This document shows positions 1 to 11,741 of a DNA stretch of 64,000 nucleotides, one piece after another. Under the pieces are notes generated by a model. It was not told the DNA's origin, made no database searches, and saw nothing but the letters and a program-made list of their open reading frames with translations. Location of the stretch: the NCBI RefSeq assembly GCF_010500245.1, contig NZ_JAAGOX010000022.1, positions 124,001-188,000 on the forward strand, given 5' to 3'. Origin of the DNA: Ruegeria sp. PrR005 (lineage in GTDB: Bacteria; Pseudomonadota; Alphaproteobacteria; Rhodobacterales; Rhodobacteraceae). How positions within the stretch are numbered: position 1 is the stretch's first letter; the number at the start of each line of letters is the position of its first letter. Made by a program: the position numbers and the translations under genes.

Positions 1-563
1 CGATCTACGATCAGGCGGTCGAAACGGCGGCCGAAGTTGCCAAGAGCGTGACCGTCGGCAATGCGCTTGACGAAGGCCGCCATATCGGCCCGGTCGTAAA
101 CGAGCTTCAGTGGAACAAGATCCAGGGCCTGATCCAGAAGGGCATCGACGAAGGCGCGCGGCTGGTCGCCGGTGGGCTTGGCCGCCCCGAAGGGTTCAAC
201 AAGGGCTATTTCGTGCGCCCGACCGTTTTTGCGGATGCCAACAACCAGATGACCATCGCGCGCGAGGAAATCTTTGGCCCGGTCTTGACGATGATTCCGT
301 TCGACACCGAAGAGGAAGCCATCGAGATTGCCAATGACACGCCCTATGGCCTGACCAACTATGTCCAGACCCAGGATGGTGCTCGGGCAAACCGCATGGC
401 CCGTGTCCTGCGCTCGGGTATGGTCGAGATGAACGGCAAGTCGCGTTCGGCCGGATCCCCCTTTGGCGGGATGAAACAGTCCGGCAAGGGTCGCGAGGGC
501 GGTGTTTGGGGGCTGGAAGACTTCCTGGAAGTCAAAGCAGTTGGTGGTTGGGCCGCCGAATAG
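1..563 (+). CDS. Aldehyde dehydrogenase family protein, C-terminal part (5' end outside window)
   Basis: The reading frame is open from base 3 and stops at 561-563, giving the last ~186 residues of an NAD(P)-dependent aldehyde dehydrogenase. The conserved EEIFGPV segment and the C-terminal pattern FGGMKQSGKGREGG are typical of the ALDH superfamily near the end of the catalytic and oligomerisation domains. The catalytic Cys and the Rossmann half lie upstream of the window, so the substrate cannot be judged. It converges on the tmp operon and a strong hairpin separates the two. A betaine-aldehyde or semialdehyde dehydrogenase is possible but unproven. Confidence 0.9.
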   Translation, partial: IYDQAVETAAEVAKSVTVGNALDEGRHIGPVVNELQWNKIQGLIQKGIDEGARLVAGGLGRPEGFNKGYFVRPTVFADANNQMTIAREEIFGPVLTMIPFDTEEEAIEIANDTPYGLTNYVQTQDGARANRMARVLRSGMVEMNGKSRSAGSPFGGMKQSGKGREGGVWGLEDFLEVKAVGGWAAE

Positions 564-589
564 GCCACGCTGCAACAGTCGGGAACAAG

Positions 590-626
590 CGGGTCGGGCA
601 TCTGTTAGGTGCCCGGCCCGTCTCTT
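590..626 (+). terminator. Rho-independent terminator between ALDH and tmp operon
   Basis: Bases 590-602 pair with 608-620 as a 13-bp stem (two G-U pairs) around a 5-base loop, followed by TCTCTT. It lies 27 bp after the aldehyde dehydrogenase stop and directly after the 3' end of the convergent operon, so it may serve both strands. Confidence 0.7.
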
Positions 627-1289
627 AGAGGTCTCTGACCTTGTCGGTCCGCAGGGGACAGGCCAGATAGACGCCGAATTCCTGACCGATGTCGGCGCTG
701 ACGCGGGCGTGCACGCGGCCTTGGCGGTCGAGAAAGCGCTGCTCGTTCTCTACGGGGAAAATCCCCTCGTGCCAGATGCCGGGATGAATATAGAGCCCGC
801 GCGAACCGTCACACCAGAAAGCAACTACCTTATCCGGGGTCAGATTGTCGCCCGGCAGAGCCGCCGGGATGATGAACGGCTTGTTGTCGATGGGCCAGAA
901 CATCTGCCCGCCATCCGGGTGATAATTCATATGCCACAGCAATACCTGATCGCGTGGCGCGGTCTGCCGTTCGGTCTGGGCCTGTTGCGGATCGGTGGAC
1001 CAGCCCAAAACATAATGTCCTTTAACAGCCTCGTTGGTGCCGTAGAGCACGTCGCCTTTCCACTCGCCACGGAACGTGCCTTCGACCCAGCCGCCTTCGT
1101 CGCCGGTGCCTTCGTCGATCGGGCGCCAGCCTTGTCGGGGCCAGCGCACGATTTCGATCTCGAACGCGTCGGGATCGTCCACCAGACAGCCATAGCCCTT
1201 GACGCTTTCATCCGTGGCCCGGATCAAAGGCACCTCATGCCAGGGCAGCGACGGCTTGCTGCTGGCCTCGAAGATGTATTCCGGCGCGG

Positions 1290-1293
<4 letters not shown>
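625..1293 (-). CDS. Ureidoglycolate lyase (AllA)-like cupin protein, third gene of the tmp operon
   Basis: A 222-residue protein of unknown exact role. The segment around residues 165-180 (SRGLYIHPGIWHEGIFPV) resembles the AllA family motif in which the His of GxWH lines the cupin pocket. Upstream, WHMNYHPDGGQMFWP (about 120-134) looks like the first cupin metal/ligand motif (His121, His125, Gln130). The start overlaps the tmpB stop as ATGA, so it is almost certainly translated with tmpAB. Ureidoglycolate lyase activity itself is not indicated, because no purine genes are nearby; an accessory step in trimethylaminoethylphosphonate use is an inference from context. Confidence 0.7.
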
Positions 1294-3967
<2,674 letters not shown>

Positions 3968-4021
3968 TCCGGTCGTGTGGTCGGGGCGTAGAAAGATTGC
4001 ACACCAAACGAAGGATTCGCG

Positions 4022-4375
4022 ATGCTGCCTCGGATTTTTCTTTGCTCGATCCTGTTCGCCGCACCTGCGGCTGCCGAATATGCCCGGGTCGAGGACGCCC
4101 AGAGTTTTCGGGCCCTTGTGGCGGGCAAGACCCTGACCCGGCCGCTTGTCCGGCTCGAGGTCACCACGGATGGAGAGATCAGGGGCACCGGCGCCGCCTG
4201 GCCGGTCGAGGGCAATTGGGTTTGGAAAGACGGCTATTTTTGCCGCGATCTGGTCTGGGGCGGCAGCGATCTTGGCTACAACTGCCAGGAGGTTCGCGTG
4301 AGCGACGGCAAGATCCGGTTTACGTCAGATCGCGGTGCGGGTGAGTTCGCCGATTTCCGTCTGCGCGTGGACTGA
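4022..4375 (+). CDS. Small secreted hypothetical protein
   Basis: A 117-residue protein with a clear signal peptide (MLPRIFLCSILFAAPAAAE, cleavage expected after AAA at about 18). The mature part of about 98 residues is rich in Trp, Gly and aromatic residues (WPVEGNWVWKDGYFCRDLVWGG) with two Cys (in YFCRD and YNCQE) that could form a periplasmic disulfide. I do not recognise a named family with confidence; it resembles small periplasmic proteins recurrent in Rhodobacteraceae. It starts 54 bp after the LysR gene, on the same strand, and ends facing benE. Function unknown. Confidence 0.7.
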   Translation: MLPRIFLCSILFAAPAAAEYARVEDAQSFRALVAGKTLTRPLVRLEVTTDGEIRGTGAAWPVEGNWVWKDGYFCRDLVWGGSDLGYNCQEVRVSDGKIRFTSDRGAGEFADFRLRVD

Positions 4376-4387
4376 AGGGTCCGGGTT

Positions 4388-5557
4388 TCAGGCGCGCCGC
4401 TGCAGGCCAAGGGTGATCGCCTGCATCAGCCCGCCGATCACCAGCCCCCAGACCGCGGCGCTGAGCCCCAGGATGGTGATGCCCGACGCGGTGATCAGAA
4501 AAGTGACGGCAGCGGCTTGGCGGCAGTCGGGCTGTTCCAGCGCGGCCAGCGCCGATCCGGCAAAGACACCCAGCAGCGCCACACCTGCCACCGTTCCCAG
4601 AACCAGCGCGGGCGCCAGAGCGGCAAATCCGGCGATGACCCCGGCAAAGAGGCCCAACACGCAATAGAACAGCCCGCCCATCACCGCCGACCAATAGCGC
4701 TGGGTCGGGTCCGGGTGGCTCTCTTCGTTGGCGCACATGGCGGCGGTGATCGCGGCCAGACAAGTGGCCGGAGAGCCAAACGGCGCCGACAGCATGCTGG
4801 CTGCGCCGACCCCGGCCACCAGCGGCGCCGGGCGCGGCTGATAGCCATAGGCGCGCAGCACCGCCAGGCCGGGTACATTCTGGGTTGCCATGGTGACGAT
4901 GAAAAGTGGCAGCGCGATATTGGTCAGCGCCTCCAGCGAAAAGACCGGGGTGACCCAGACCGGCGTGGCGACCAGCGTTGCGGGTGCTGGAATGTCAAAA
5001 CCCGCATTGACGGTGACGACCAGCGCCCCGGCGATTACCGCAGCGGGCACGGCAAAGGGGCGGCTGATCTGGCCGACGATGAACCAGGTCAGCAGGATCG
5101 GCAGGGCGAGATAGGGGATTTCAGCCAAAGCCTGAAATGGCCGCAGGCAGAGCGAAAACAAAACCCCGGCCAGCATGGCCTGGGCGATCGGGCCTGGGAT
5201 TGAGGCGGTCAACCGGCTGAGCGGGCGCCACCAGGCCGCGATCACCGTCAAAGCGCCCGCCATGATGAACCCGGCCACCGCCCCGCCAAACCCGTCCTCT
5301 GGCAACGCAGACACCGCCAGCAGCGCGGCGCCCGGCGTGGACCAGGCGACAGAAGCTGGTGCCTTGGTCCAGAGGCTCAGAGTGATTCCGGTAAGGCCCA
5401 TGGAGAGCGCAGCGAACATCAGTCCCGAGGCTGCTTGCGCCGGATCGGCGCCTACACCCGCCAGACCCTGCAACACGATGGGAAAAGAGCTGAAGAACCC
5501 CACGATGGCCACGACAAGGCCGGTCGAGACGGTTTGCAGCGGAGGTCTGAAGGCCAT
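4388..5557 (-). CDS. benE: BenE-family benzoate/H+ symporter-like transporter
   Basis: A 389-residue integral membrane protein with about 11-12 hydrophobic segments, matching the BenE family of proton-coupled aromatic acid uptake carriers. Typical are the N-terminal FSSFPIVLQGL segment, the repeated Gly/Pro-rich half-helices (STPGAALLAVSALPEDGFGGAV; SAPFGSPATCLAAITAAMC) and the C-terminal VWGLVIGGLMQAITLGL. The start at 5557 was chosen because residues further upstream are not membrane-like or conserved. No aromatic catabolic genes are visible nearby, so the substrate in this organism is uncertain. Confidence 0.85.
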   Translation of the reverse strand: MAFRPPLQTVSTGLVVAIVGFFSSFPIVLQGLAGVGADPAQAASGLMFAALSMGLTGITLSLWTKAPASVAWSTPGAALLAVSALPEDGFGGAVAGFIMAGALTVIAAWWRPLSRLTASIPGPIAQAMLAGVLFSLCLRPFQALAEIPYLALPILLTWFIVGQISRPFAVPAAVIAGALVVTVNAGFDIPAPATLVATPVWVTPVFSLEALTNIALPLFIVTMATQNVPGLAVLRAYGYQPRPAPLVAGVGAASMLSAPFGSPATCLAAITAAMCANEESHPDPTQRYWSAVMGGLFYCVLGLFAGVIAGFAALAPALVLGTVAGVALLGVFAGSALAALEQPDCRQAAAVTFLITASGITILGLSAAVWGLVIGGLMQAITLGLQRRA

Positions 5558-5645
5558 GAAAACTCTCTGTCGCCCCTTGGGCCAATCTTGCTTTGCGGCA
5601 GAGAGTGCGGTCTGGGTCGCCGGGTTGCAACCCGGAACGCGACGG

Positions 5646-5834
5646 TCAGAAGTCGATGGCGATGCCCTTTTTTTCCCAGTCGCCATAACGGGCCGGGTCC
5701 GGCCCGTCGCGCCCGCCCAGTTCCTTGGGCAGCGGCTTGGCCTCGGCTTCGGCTTCGGCCTTGCGGCGGCGTTCCTCGGCCTCGGCCAGGGCGCGTTGGG
5801 CGGCGGGGGGCAGGTCTGTGCGCGGCTCGCTCAT
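5646..5834 (-). CDS. Succinate dehydrogenase assembly factor 4 family protein (DUF1674)
   Basis: A 62-residue protein. The C-terminal block GGRDGPDPARYGDWEKKGIAIDF, with its DPxRYGDWExKGxxxDF core, is the signature of the DUF1674/SDHAF4 family. Eukaryotic members bind the flavinylated SdhA subunit and protect it from oxidation during complex II assembly; bacterial members are assumed to do likewise. Residues 10-40 are a charged Ala/Glu/Arg helix. It stands apart from any sdh gene here and is divergent from rsmB. Confidence 0.85.
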   Translation of the reverse strand: MSEPRTDLPPAAQRALAEAEERRRKAEAEAEAKPLPKELGGRDGPDPARYGDWEKKGIAIDF

Positions 5835-5928
5835 GGCTTTGCTGTTCCTTTCGGTCTGGTATCCTGATACACGCCCGCGTCCGCCCTTGGCAATGCGGGC
5901 GGATGGTCACAACCCCACGAGGCACCCC

Positions 5929-7200
5929 ATGGCGGACAGCGCGACCCAGGCGCGGCAGAGCGCGATCTATCTGCTCGACCAGATATTGGGCGAGGGACGG
6001 CTGTTGTCCGAATGCCTTGGCGCCGGTGCACTGGACCGGTTGCCGCCCGAGGAACGCGCCCGTGCCCAGCGGCTGACGCTTGACACCCTGCGCGGGCTGG
6101 AACGTGCCGACCGGTTGCTGAAACCACATCTGCAAAAGGCGCCGCCGCTGACCGTGCGCAATGCGCTGCGGTTGGGGACGGTCGAACTGGCCCATGGCGA
6201 AGCCGCCCATGGTGTTGTGCATTCCATGGTCGAAATCATCGGTCGCTCTCGCCGGCACGGGCGGCTCAAGGGGCTGGTCAACGCGGTGCTGCGCAAAGTG
6301 GCCGCTGACGCGCCCTCCGCGTGGGGTCGGCTGCGGGTGCCGCGCCTGCCGCGCTGGCTGCGCGATCCGCTGGTTCAGGCCTGGGGCGCGCCTGCCGTTG
6401 CCGCGATGGAGACGGCGCATTTCGCGGGCGCGCCACTTGATCTGACGCTGAAACCCGGAGCGTCCGCGCCGGGTGGAGAGGTGCTGCCGACCGGTTCGGT
6501 GCGCCTGCATGATGCGGGACAGGTCTCGGCCCTGCCGGGCTTTGCCGCCGGCGACTGGTGGGTGCAGGATGCCGCCGCCGCGCTGCCAGTGCGGTTGCTC
6601 GATCCGCAACCGGGCGAGGCGGTGCTGGACTTGTGCGCCGCGCCGGGGGGAAAGACCATGCAACTGGCCGCTGCCGGGGCGCGGGTCACCGCGCTCGATA
6701 TCTCCGAAGGTCGGATGGCCCGTGTGGGCGAGAACCTTGTCCGCACCGGGCTGAGTGCCGAAATGGTGGTGGGCGATGCGCTGGAACACGGGGGCCAGTA
6801 CGACGCGGTGCTGCTGGATGCGCCCTGTTCGGCCACAGGCACCATCCGGCGCCACCCGGACTTGCCGCTGGCCAAGGACGGCTCCGAATTCGGCGCGCTG
6901 ATCGAATTGCAAGCGCAGATGATCGCCCATGCCTGGACCCTGGTGAAACCCGGTGGGCGCATGGTGTTCTGCACCTGCTCGTTGTTGCCGGACGAGGGCG
7001 AGGTGCAGGTCGAGGAGGCGCTGACGCTCTATCCCGATATGGCCGTTGACCGCGCCGCGCTGGACCTGCCCGGTATCAACCCGGCCTGGATCACAGAGGA
7101 AGGCGGCCTGCGCCTGCGCCCGGATTACTGGCTCGATCACGGCGGGATGGATGGGTTCTATATGGCGCTCCTGCGCAAGGCGGCCGATCGGCCGGAATAA
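5929..7200 (+). CDS. rsmB: 16S rRNA (cytosine-C5) methyltransferase, RsmB/NOP2 family
   Basis: A 423-residue protein with an N-terminal NusB-like RNA-binding domain (about 1-140) and a C-terminal SAM methyltransferase. Visible motifs are the SAM loop DLCAAPGGKT, motif IV DAPCSATG (the Cys that releases the product) and motif VI CTCSLLPDEGE (the catalytic Cys that attacks C6 of cytosine). This arrangement is that of RsmB (m5C967 of 16S rRNA). The ATG at 5929 has GAGG six bases upstream. The following heparinase-like gene and purH follow in the same direction. Confidence 0.88.
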   Translation: MADSATQARQSAIYLLDQILGEGRLLSECLGAGALDRLPPEERARAQRLTLDTLRGLERADRLLKPHLQKAPPLTVRNALRLGTVELAHGEAAHGVVHSMVEIIGRSRRHGRLKGLVNAVLRKVAADAPSAWGRLRVPRLPRWLRDPLVQAWGAPAVAAMETAHFAGAPLDLTLKPGASAPGGEVLPTGSVRLHDAGQVSALPGFAAGDWWVQDAAAALPVRLLDPQPGEAVLDLCAAPGGKTMQLAAAGARVTALDISEGRMARVGENLVRTGLSAEMVVGDALEHGGQYDAVLLDAPCSATGTIRRHPDLPLAKDGSEFGALIELQAQMIAHAWTLVKPGGRMVFCTCSLLPDEGEVQVEEALTLYPDMAVDRAALDLPGINPAWITEEGGLRLRPDYWLDHGGMDGFYMALLRKAADRPE

Positions 7201-7269
7201 CCGGTGACTCGCGGCGACTGTGCCGCTATCCTCTGCCGCAAACGCCAAAGAGCGTGAGAGGCAGAGCGT

Positions 7270-9009
7270 ATGTCCGGGTCGCATAAAATCGCAAACGGAT
7301 GGACACGGTTCCAGAACCGTCTTTACGCGCGCCTGAGCCAAAGACAGAAATCGGTGCGCGGCTTTGTTTCACAACCCGAGCCTCGCACAGTTGGGTCCTT
7401 TGCCCGTGGTCGGCAGCTTGTGGCGGGCAATCTCCTGTTTGCAGGCTATCTTGTCGAATCGCCGACCATCAGCCTGTGGGAGGTCGCGGCCCCAAACGCT
7501 GCTTTTGAGGACGAAAGGCAAGGGTTTGCCTGGCTCGACGATCTGGCGGCTGTCGGTGATGCCCGCGCTCGCGAGAAGGCGCAGAACTGGCTCTGGGGCT
7601 GGATAGAAATGCACGGCAAGGGGCGTGGCCCCGGATGGAGTCCGGAACTCGCCGGGCGGCGTGTCATCCGCTGGATCAATCACGCGTTGTTCTTGCTGCG
7701 CGGCGCCGAACCGGAACAAAGTCGCGCATTTTTTCGATCCCTGGCGCAGCAGACATGGTTCCTGTCAAAACGCTGGTCTGTCGCGCAGCCGGGACTGTGC
7801 CGGTTCGAAGCGCTCACCGGACTGATTTACGCTGGTCTGGCTCTGGAAGGGCTGGAAGAATGGGCCGATCCGGCGGTGCGGGCGCTGGCCCGCGATTGCG
7901 AAAACCAGATCGACAAAGAAGGCGGCCTGCCGACCCGCAATCCCGAAGAGCTCCTTGAGGTTTTCACCTTGCTCAACTGGGCGGCTGCTGCGTTGCACGA
8001 GGCCGGACGGGGTGCGCCGCACGCCCATACCGCCGCAATCGAGCGGATTGCGCCGACCCTGCGGGCGTTGCGCCATGCCGATGGACAGTTGGCGCGGTTT
8101 CATGGGGGTGGCCGCGGTCTGGAAGGGCGGCTTGATCACGCCCTGGCCGCCAGCGGTGTCAAACCCGCCCATGCCGAGGGCCTGTCGATGGGCTATGCCA
8201 GGTTGTCGGCGGGACGGACCAGTGTGATCATCGACGCCAGCCCTCCGCCGCGTGGAGAGGTGTCTTACAATGCGCATGCCTCCACCTTGGCATTCGAGCT
8301 TACGTCGGGGCGCAGACCGCTGATCGTGAATTGTGGGTCCGGTTCCAGTTTCGGTCTGGAATGGCGTCGTGCGGGGCGTGCGACGCCGTCGCATTCGACA
8401 CTGTGCCTGGACGGATATTCAAGCGCCAGATTGGGCGATCCCGAGAAAGAGTCGGAACGCGAAGCGCTGATCGACGGGCCGTCCCAGGTGCCGGTGGAAA
8501 CCTCGGAAACGCTGGAGTCCTCGCGGTTTCAGGGGGGGCATGACGGGTTTGTCCGTATCTACGGCCTGACCCATGCGCGTACCCTGGACCTGAGCCACGA
8601 CGGGCGCGGTCTTACCGGCGAAGACATGCTCTTGGCGATGGACGACGCCGCCAAGCGGCGTTTTGACAATGCGATGGATGCCTCGGTTCTGTCTGGTGTG
8701 GGATTCGATATTCGCCTGCATCTGCATCCCGAGGTCGATGCAGCGGTGGATTTGGGTGGCACGGCGGTTTCGATGGCCTTGAAAAGCGGCGAGATCTGGG
8801 TTTTCCGCCATGATGGCAAATATAAATTGTCATTGGAGCCAAGCGTTTATCTTGAAAAGACCCGCCTGAAGCCGCGCGCGACAAAACAGATCGTTCTATC
8901 CGGGCGCGCAATGGAGTATGCGACCCGCATCCGGTGGACGCTGAGCAAGGCGCAGGACACCGCGATTGCCATTCGCGACCTGAACCGGGACGAACCCGAA
9001 TTCGACTGA
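7270..9009 (+). CDS. Heparinase II/III-like family protein
   Basis: A 579-residue protein with an alpha/alpha-toroid N-terminal half and a beta-sandwich C-terminal half of the heparinase II/III family. The latter is marked by the [20 protein letters not shown] and [25 protein letters not shown] regions around residues 317-360. Family members cleave uronic-acid polysaccharides by beta-elimination, but many chromosomal Rhodobacteraceae copies are uncharacterised. No signal peptide is visible at the N-terminus, which is basic and soluble, so a cytoplasmic or envelope-assembly role is as likely as extracellular degradation. It sits between rsmB and purH. Confidence 0.8.
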   Translation: MSGSHKIANGWTRFQNRLYARLSQRQKSVRGFVSQPEPRTVGSFARGRQLVAGNLLFAGYLVESPTISLWEVAAPNAAFEDERQGFAWLDDLAAVGDARAREKAQNWLWGWIEMHGKGRGPGWSPELAGRRVIRWINHALFLLRGAEPEQSRAFFRSLAQQTWFLSKRWSVAQPGLCRFEALTGLIYAGLALEGLEEWADPAVRALARDCENQIDKEGGLPTRNPEELLEVFTLLNWAAAALHEAGRGAPHAHTAAIERIAPTLRALRHADGQLARFHGGGRGLEGRLDHALAASGVKPAHAEGLSMGYARLSAGRTSVIIDASPPPRGEVSYNAHASTLAFELTSGRRPLIVNCGSGSSFGLEWRRAGRATPSHSTLCLDGYSSARLGDPEKESEREALIDGPSQVPVETSETLESSRFQGGHDGFVRIYGLTHARTLDLSHDGRGLTGEDMLLAMDDAAKRRFDNAMDASVLSGVGFDIRLHLHPEVDAAVDLGGTAVSMALKSGEIWVFRHDGKYKLSLEPSVYLEKTRLKPRATKQIVLSGRAMEYATRIRWTLSKAQDTAIAIRDLNRDEPEFD

Positions 9010-9031
9010 TCCGCATAAGGACCCCGAGCAA

Positions 9032-10621
9032 ATGACCGACCTTTCCCCCGTGCGCCGCGCGCTTCTTTCCGTTTCCGAAAAGACCGGACTGATCGAGCTG
9101 GGCCAGGCCCTCGCCGCGCGCGGGGTCGAGCTGTTGTCGACGGGCGGCACCGCCAAGGCGCTGCGCGATGCGGGCCTGACGGTGCGCGACGTGGCCGAGG
9201 TGACCGGTTTCCCCGAGATGATGGATGGCCGGGTCAAGACCTTGCACCCGATGGTGCATGGCGGCCTGCTGGCGCTGCGCGACAATGCCGAGCACGTGGC
9301 GGCGATGGAGCAGCACGGTATCGCGGGCATCGACCTGCTGGTCGTCAACCTCTATCCGTTCGAGGCGACCGTGGCCAAGGGTGCCGCCTATGACGACTGT
9401 ATCGAGAATATCGACATCGGCGGCCCGGCGATGATCCGTGCGGCGTCCAAGAACCACGCCTTTGTCAACGTAGTGGTGGATGTCGAGGATTATGACGCTC
9501 TGCTGGCCGAGATGGCCGCCAATGACGGCCAGACCTCCTATGCCTTTCGCCAGCGGTTGGCTCAAACGGCCTATGCCCGCACCGCCGCCTATGACGCTGC
9601 TGTCAGCAACTGGATGGCGGGTCAATTGGCCCTGGAGGCACCCCGCCGCCGCGCCTTTGCCGGTGAGCTGAAACAGACCTTGCGCTATGGCGAGAATAGC
9701 CACCAGCAGGCGGCGTTTTATACTGACGGCTCGAACCGTCCGGGTGTGGCTACCGCGCGCCAGCTTCAGGGCAAGGAGTTGAGCTACAACAACATCAACG
9801 ACACCGATGCGGCGTTCGAACTGGTGGCCGAGTTTGCGCCCGAGAACGGCCCGGCCTGTGCGATCATCAAGCACGCCAACCCCTGCGGCGTGGCGCTGGG
9901 GGCCACCCTGTCCGAGGCCTATCAGAAAGCGTTTGACTGCGACCGCACCAGCGCCTTTGGCGGGATCGTGGCGCTGAATCAGCCGCTGGACGCGGAAACC
10001 GCTGGCAAGATCGTCGAGATATTCACCGAAGTGGTAATCGCCCCCGGCGCATCCGACGAGGCTATCGCGGTCTTTGCTGCCAAGAAGAATCTGCGCCTGT
10101 TGTTGACCGACGGCCTGCCCGATCCGCGCCAGCCCATTGTGGCGATGAAACAGGTTGCTGGCGGTATGCTGGTGCAGGACAAGGATGTGGGCCATGTAGA
10201 TCTGGTCGACCTCAAGGTGGTGACCAAGAAAGCCCCGACCGTGGACCAGATGGCCGACCTGCTCTTTGCCTGGAAGGTTGGCAAGCACGTCAAGTCGAAC
10301 GCGATCGTCTACGTCAAGGATCGTGCCACCGTGGGCGTCGGCGCGGGTCAGATGAGCCGACTCGACAGCGCCAATGTGGCCGCTGCCAAGGCGCAGCGCA
10401 TGGCAACTGAGCTGGGCCTGACTGACAGCCCGGCAAAGGGCTGCGCGGTGGCCTCGGACGCGTTTTTTCCGTTCCCCGATGGTCTGTTGGAAGCGGCGGC
10501 GGCCGGTGGCGCCTGTGTGATCCAGCCCGGCGGTTCGATGCGCGATGACGAGGTGATCAAGGCGGCCGACGAGGCCGGACTGGCCATGGTGTTCACCGGC
10601 ATGCGGCATTTCCGGCACTGA
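9032..10621 (+). CDS. purH: Bifunctional AICAR formyltransferase / IMP cyclohydrolase
   Basis: A 529-residue PurH catalysing the last two steps of IMP synthesis. The N-terminal MGS-like IMP cyclohydrolase domain carries [13 protein letters not shown] and [14 protein letters not shown]. The C-terminal AICAR transformylase domain carries [26 protein letters not shown] (the catalytic Lys-His pair) and [11 protein letters not shown]. Length and order are those of the bacterial enzyme. Its stop overlaps the lspA start (TGATG), so the two are translationally coupled. Confidence 0.97.
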   Translation: MTDLSPVRRALLSVSEKTGLIELGQALAARGVELLSTGGTAKALRDAGLTVRDVAEVTGFPEMMDGRVKTLHPMVHGGLLALRDNAEHVAAMEQHGIAGIDLLVVNLYPFEATVAKGAAYDDCIENIDIGGPAMIRAASKNHAFVNVVVDVEDYDALLAEMAANDGQTSYAFRQRLAQTAYARTAAYDAAVSNWMAGQLALEAPRRRAFAGELKQTLRYGENSHQQAAFYTDGSNRPGVATARQLQGKELSYNNINDTDAAFELVAEFAPENGPACAIIKHANPCGVALGATLSEAYQKAFDCDRTSAFGGIVALNQPLDAETAGKIVEIFTEVVIAPGASDEAIAVFAAKKNLRLLLTDGLPDPRQPIVAMKQVAGGMLVQDKDVGHVDLVDLKVVTKKAPTVDQMADLLFAWKVGKHVKSNAIVYVKDRATVGVGAGQMSRLDSANVAAAKAQRMATELGLTDSPAKGCAVASDAFFPFPDGLLEAAAAGGACVIQPGGSMRDDEVIKAADEAGLAMVFTGMRHFRH

Positions 10622-11094
10622 TGCGGATGCGTTCGCTTTTCTGGGCCGGGTTCTGGGCCTTTCTGCTGGATCAGGCCAGCAAGTACCTTGTCATCTACGT
10701 CATGGACGTGGCACATCGCGGCAATATCGACGTGCTGCCGCCCCTGCTGCGGTTCCGTTATGGCGAGAACCGGGGCATCAATTTCGGCCTGTTTCAGGGC
10801 GAAAGCGATGCATCCCGATGGGTGCTGATTGTCCTATCCCTGGTGATCTGCGCCGTGGTGTTGATTTGGCTGTCGCGCGGAAAGCCGTCGCGTCTGATGA
10901 TGATCAGTGGCGGTCTGCTGATTGGCGGCGCGCTCGGAAACGTGGTTGACCGGCTGCTTTATGGATATGTGCTCGATTTTCTCAACATGTCCTGTTGCGG
11001 GATCGACAATCCGTTCGTCTTTAACGTGGCCGATATCTTTATCTTTGCGGGAGCGGCGGGCCTGATCCTGCTGGATGGTAAAAAGCCCTCGTGA
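10621..11094 (+). CDS. lspA: Lipoprotein signal peptidase (signal peptidase II)
   Basis: A 157-residue polytopic inner-membrane aspartyl protease that cleaves prolipoprotein signal peptides after diacylglyceryl transfer. The two catalytic Asp residues lie in [16 protein letters not shown] and [11 protein letters not shown], and the [11 protein letters not shown] block is family-typical. Four transmembrane segments are visible. The ATG overlaps the purH stop by one base; a second ATG six bases on is possible. The next gene encodes a lipoprotein, a likely client. Confidence 0.95.
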   Translation: MRMRSLFWAGFWAFLLDQASKYLVIYVMDVAHRGNIDVLPPLLRFRYGENRGINFGLFQGESDASRWVLIVLSLVICAVVLIWLSRGKPSRLMMISGGLLIGGALGNVVDRLLYGYVLDFLNMSCCGIDNPFVFNVADIFIFAGAAGLILLDGKKPS

Positions 11095-11144
11095 CGGGCG
11101 CGGGGATATGCGATAAAACCCCACGAAACAGGCAGGAGTTGACC

Positions 11145-11663
11145 ATGCGCGCGCCGCTGGCTTTGATCATGATCGCTACCGCAGTTGCGGTTTCGGGCTG
11201 CTCGAGCAAGGGCCTGCGCGATATCCGTCCGCAGGGTTCGGGCCCTGACGAATTTGGTGTCATGCCGGTCAAGCCCTTGACGCAGCCCAAGGATTACGCG
11301 GTCTTGCCCGCCCCCACACCGGGCGGTGCCAACCTGACCGATCCGAATCCGCTGGGGGATGCGGTGGCGGCACTGGGCGGCAAGGAATCGGCATTGGTGC
11401 CGGGGCAGGGCGTTCCGTCCTCCGATCAGGCGCTGATTGCCGCATCCGGCCGCTATGGCGTTCCGGCCAATACCCGCGTGGCGCTGGCCGAAGAAGATGC
11501 GGCCTTCCGCAAGCGGCAGGGGCGTTGGACGCGTCTGCGCCTGTTCCCGGTCGACCGGTATGAACAGGCCTATCGCAAAAACGCGATCAACCCGTTTGAC
11601 CAGACCGAGGCGTTCCGCCGCGCAGGCGCAGCGACGCCATCGGCGCCGCCCGAGGATGAATAA
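11145..11663 (+). CDS. DUF3035 lipoprotein (BamF-like)
   Basis: A 172-residue lipoprotein: a hydrophobic signal sequence followed by the lipobox VSGC, placing the acylated Cys at about residue 19. The mature part begins with RDIRPQGSGPDEFGVMPVKPLTQPKDYAVLP, the proline-rich conserved block of the DUF3035 family, a family linked to the alphaproteobacterial BAM subunit BamF. It would then sit on the periplasmic side of the outer membrane. Start: ATG 11145 after AGGAG. The neighbours lspA and the M16 peptidases fit an envelope role. BamF identity is from family knowledge, not proven here. Confidence 0.7.
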   Translation: MRAPLALIMIATAVAVSGCSSKGLRDIRPQGSGPDEFGVMPVKPLTQPKDYAVLPAPTPGGANLTDPNPLGDAVAALGGKESALVPGQGVPSSDQALIAASGRYGVPANTRVALAEEDAAFRKRQGRWTRLRLFPVDRYEQAYRKNAINPFDQTEAFRRAGAATPSAPPEDE

Positions 11664-11741
11664 TCCTTAATTTTACGTCAGCGCGTCTTGAACACTGCCG
11701 GACCTGCCGTACGTTGACGGACAACGACATGGAGGATGCGC

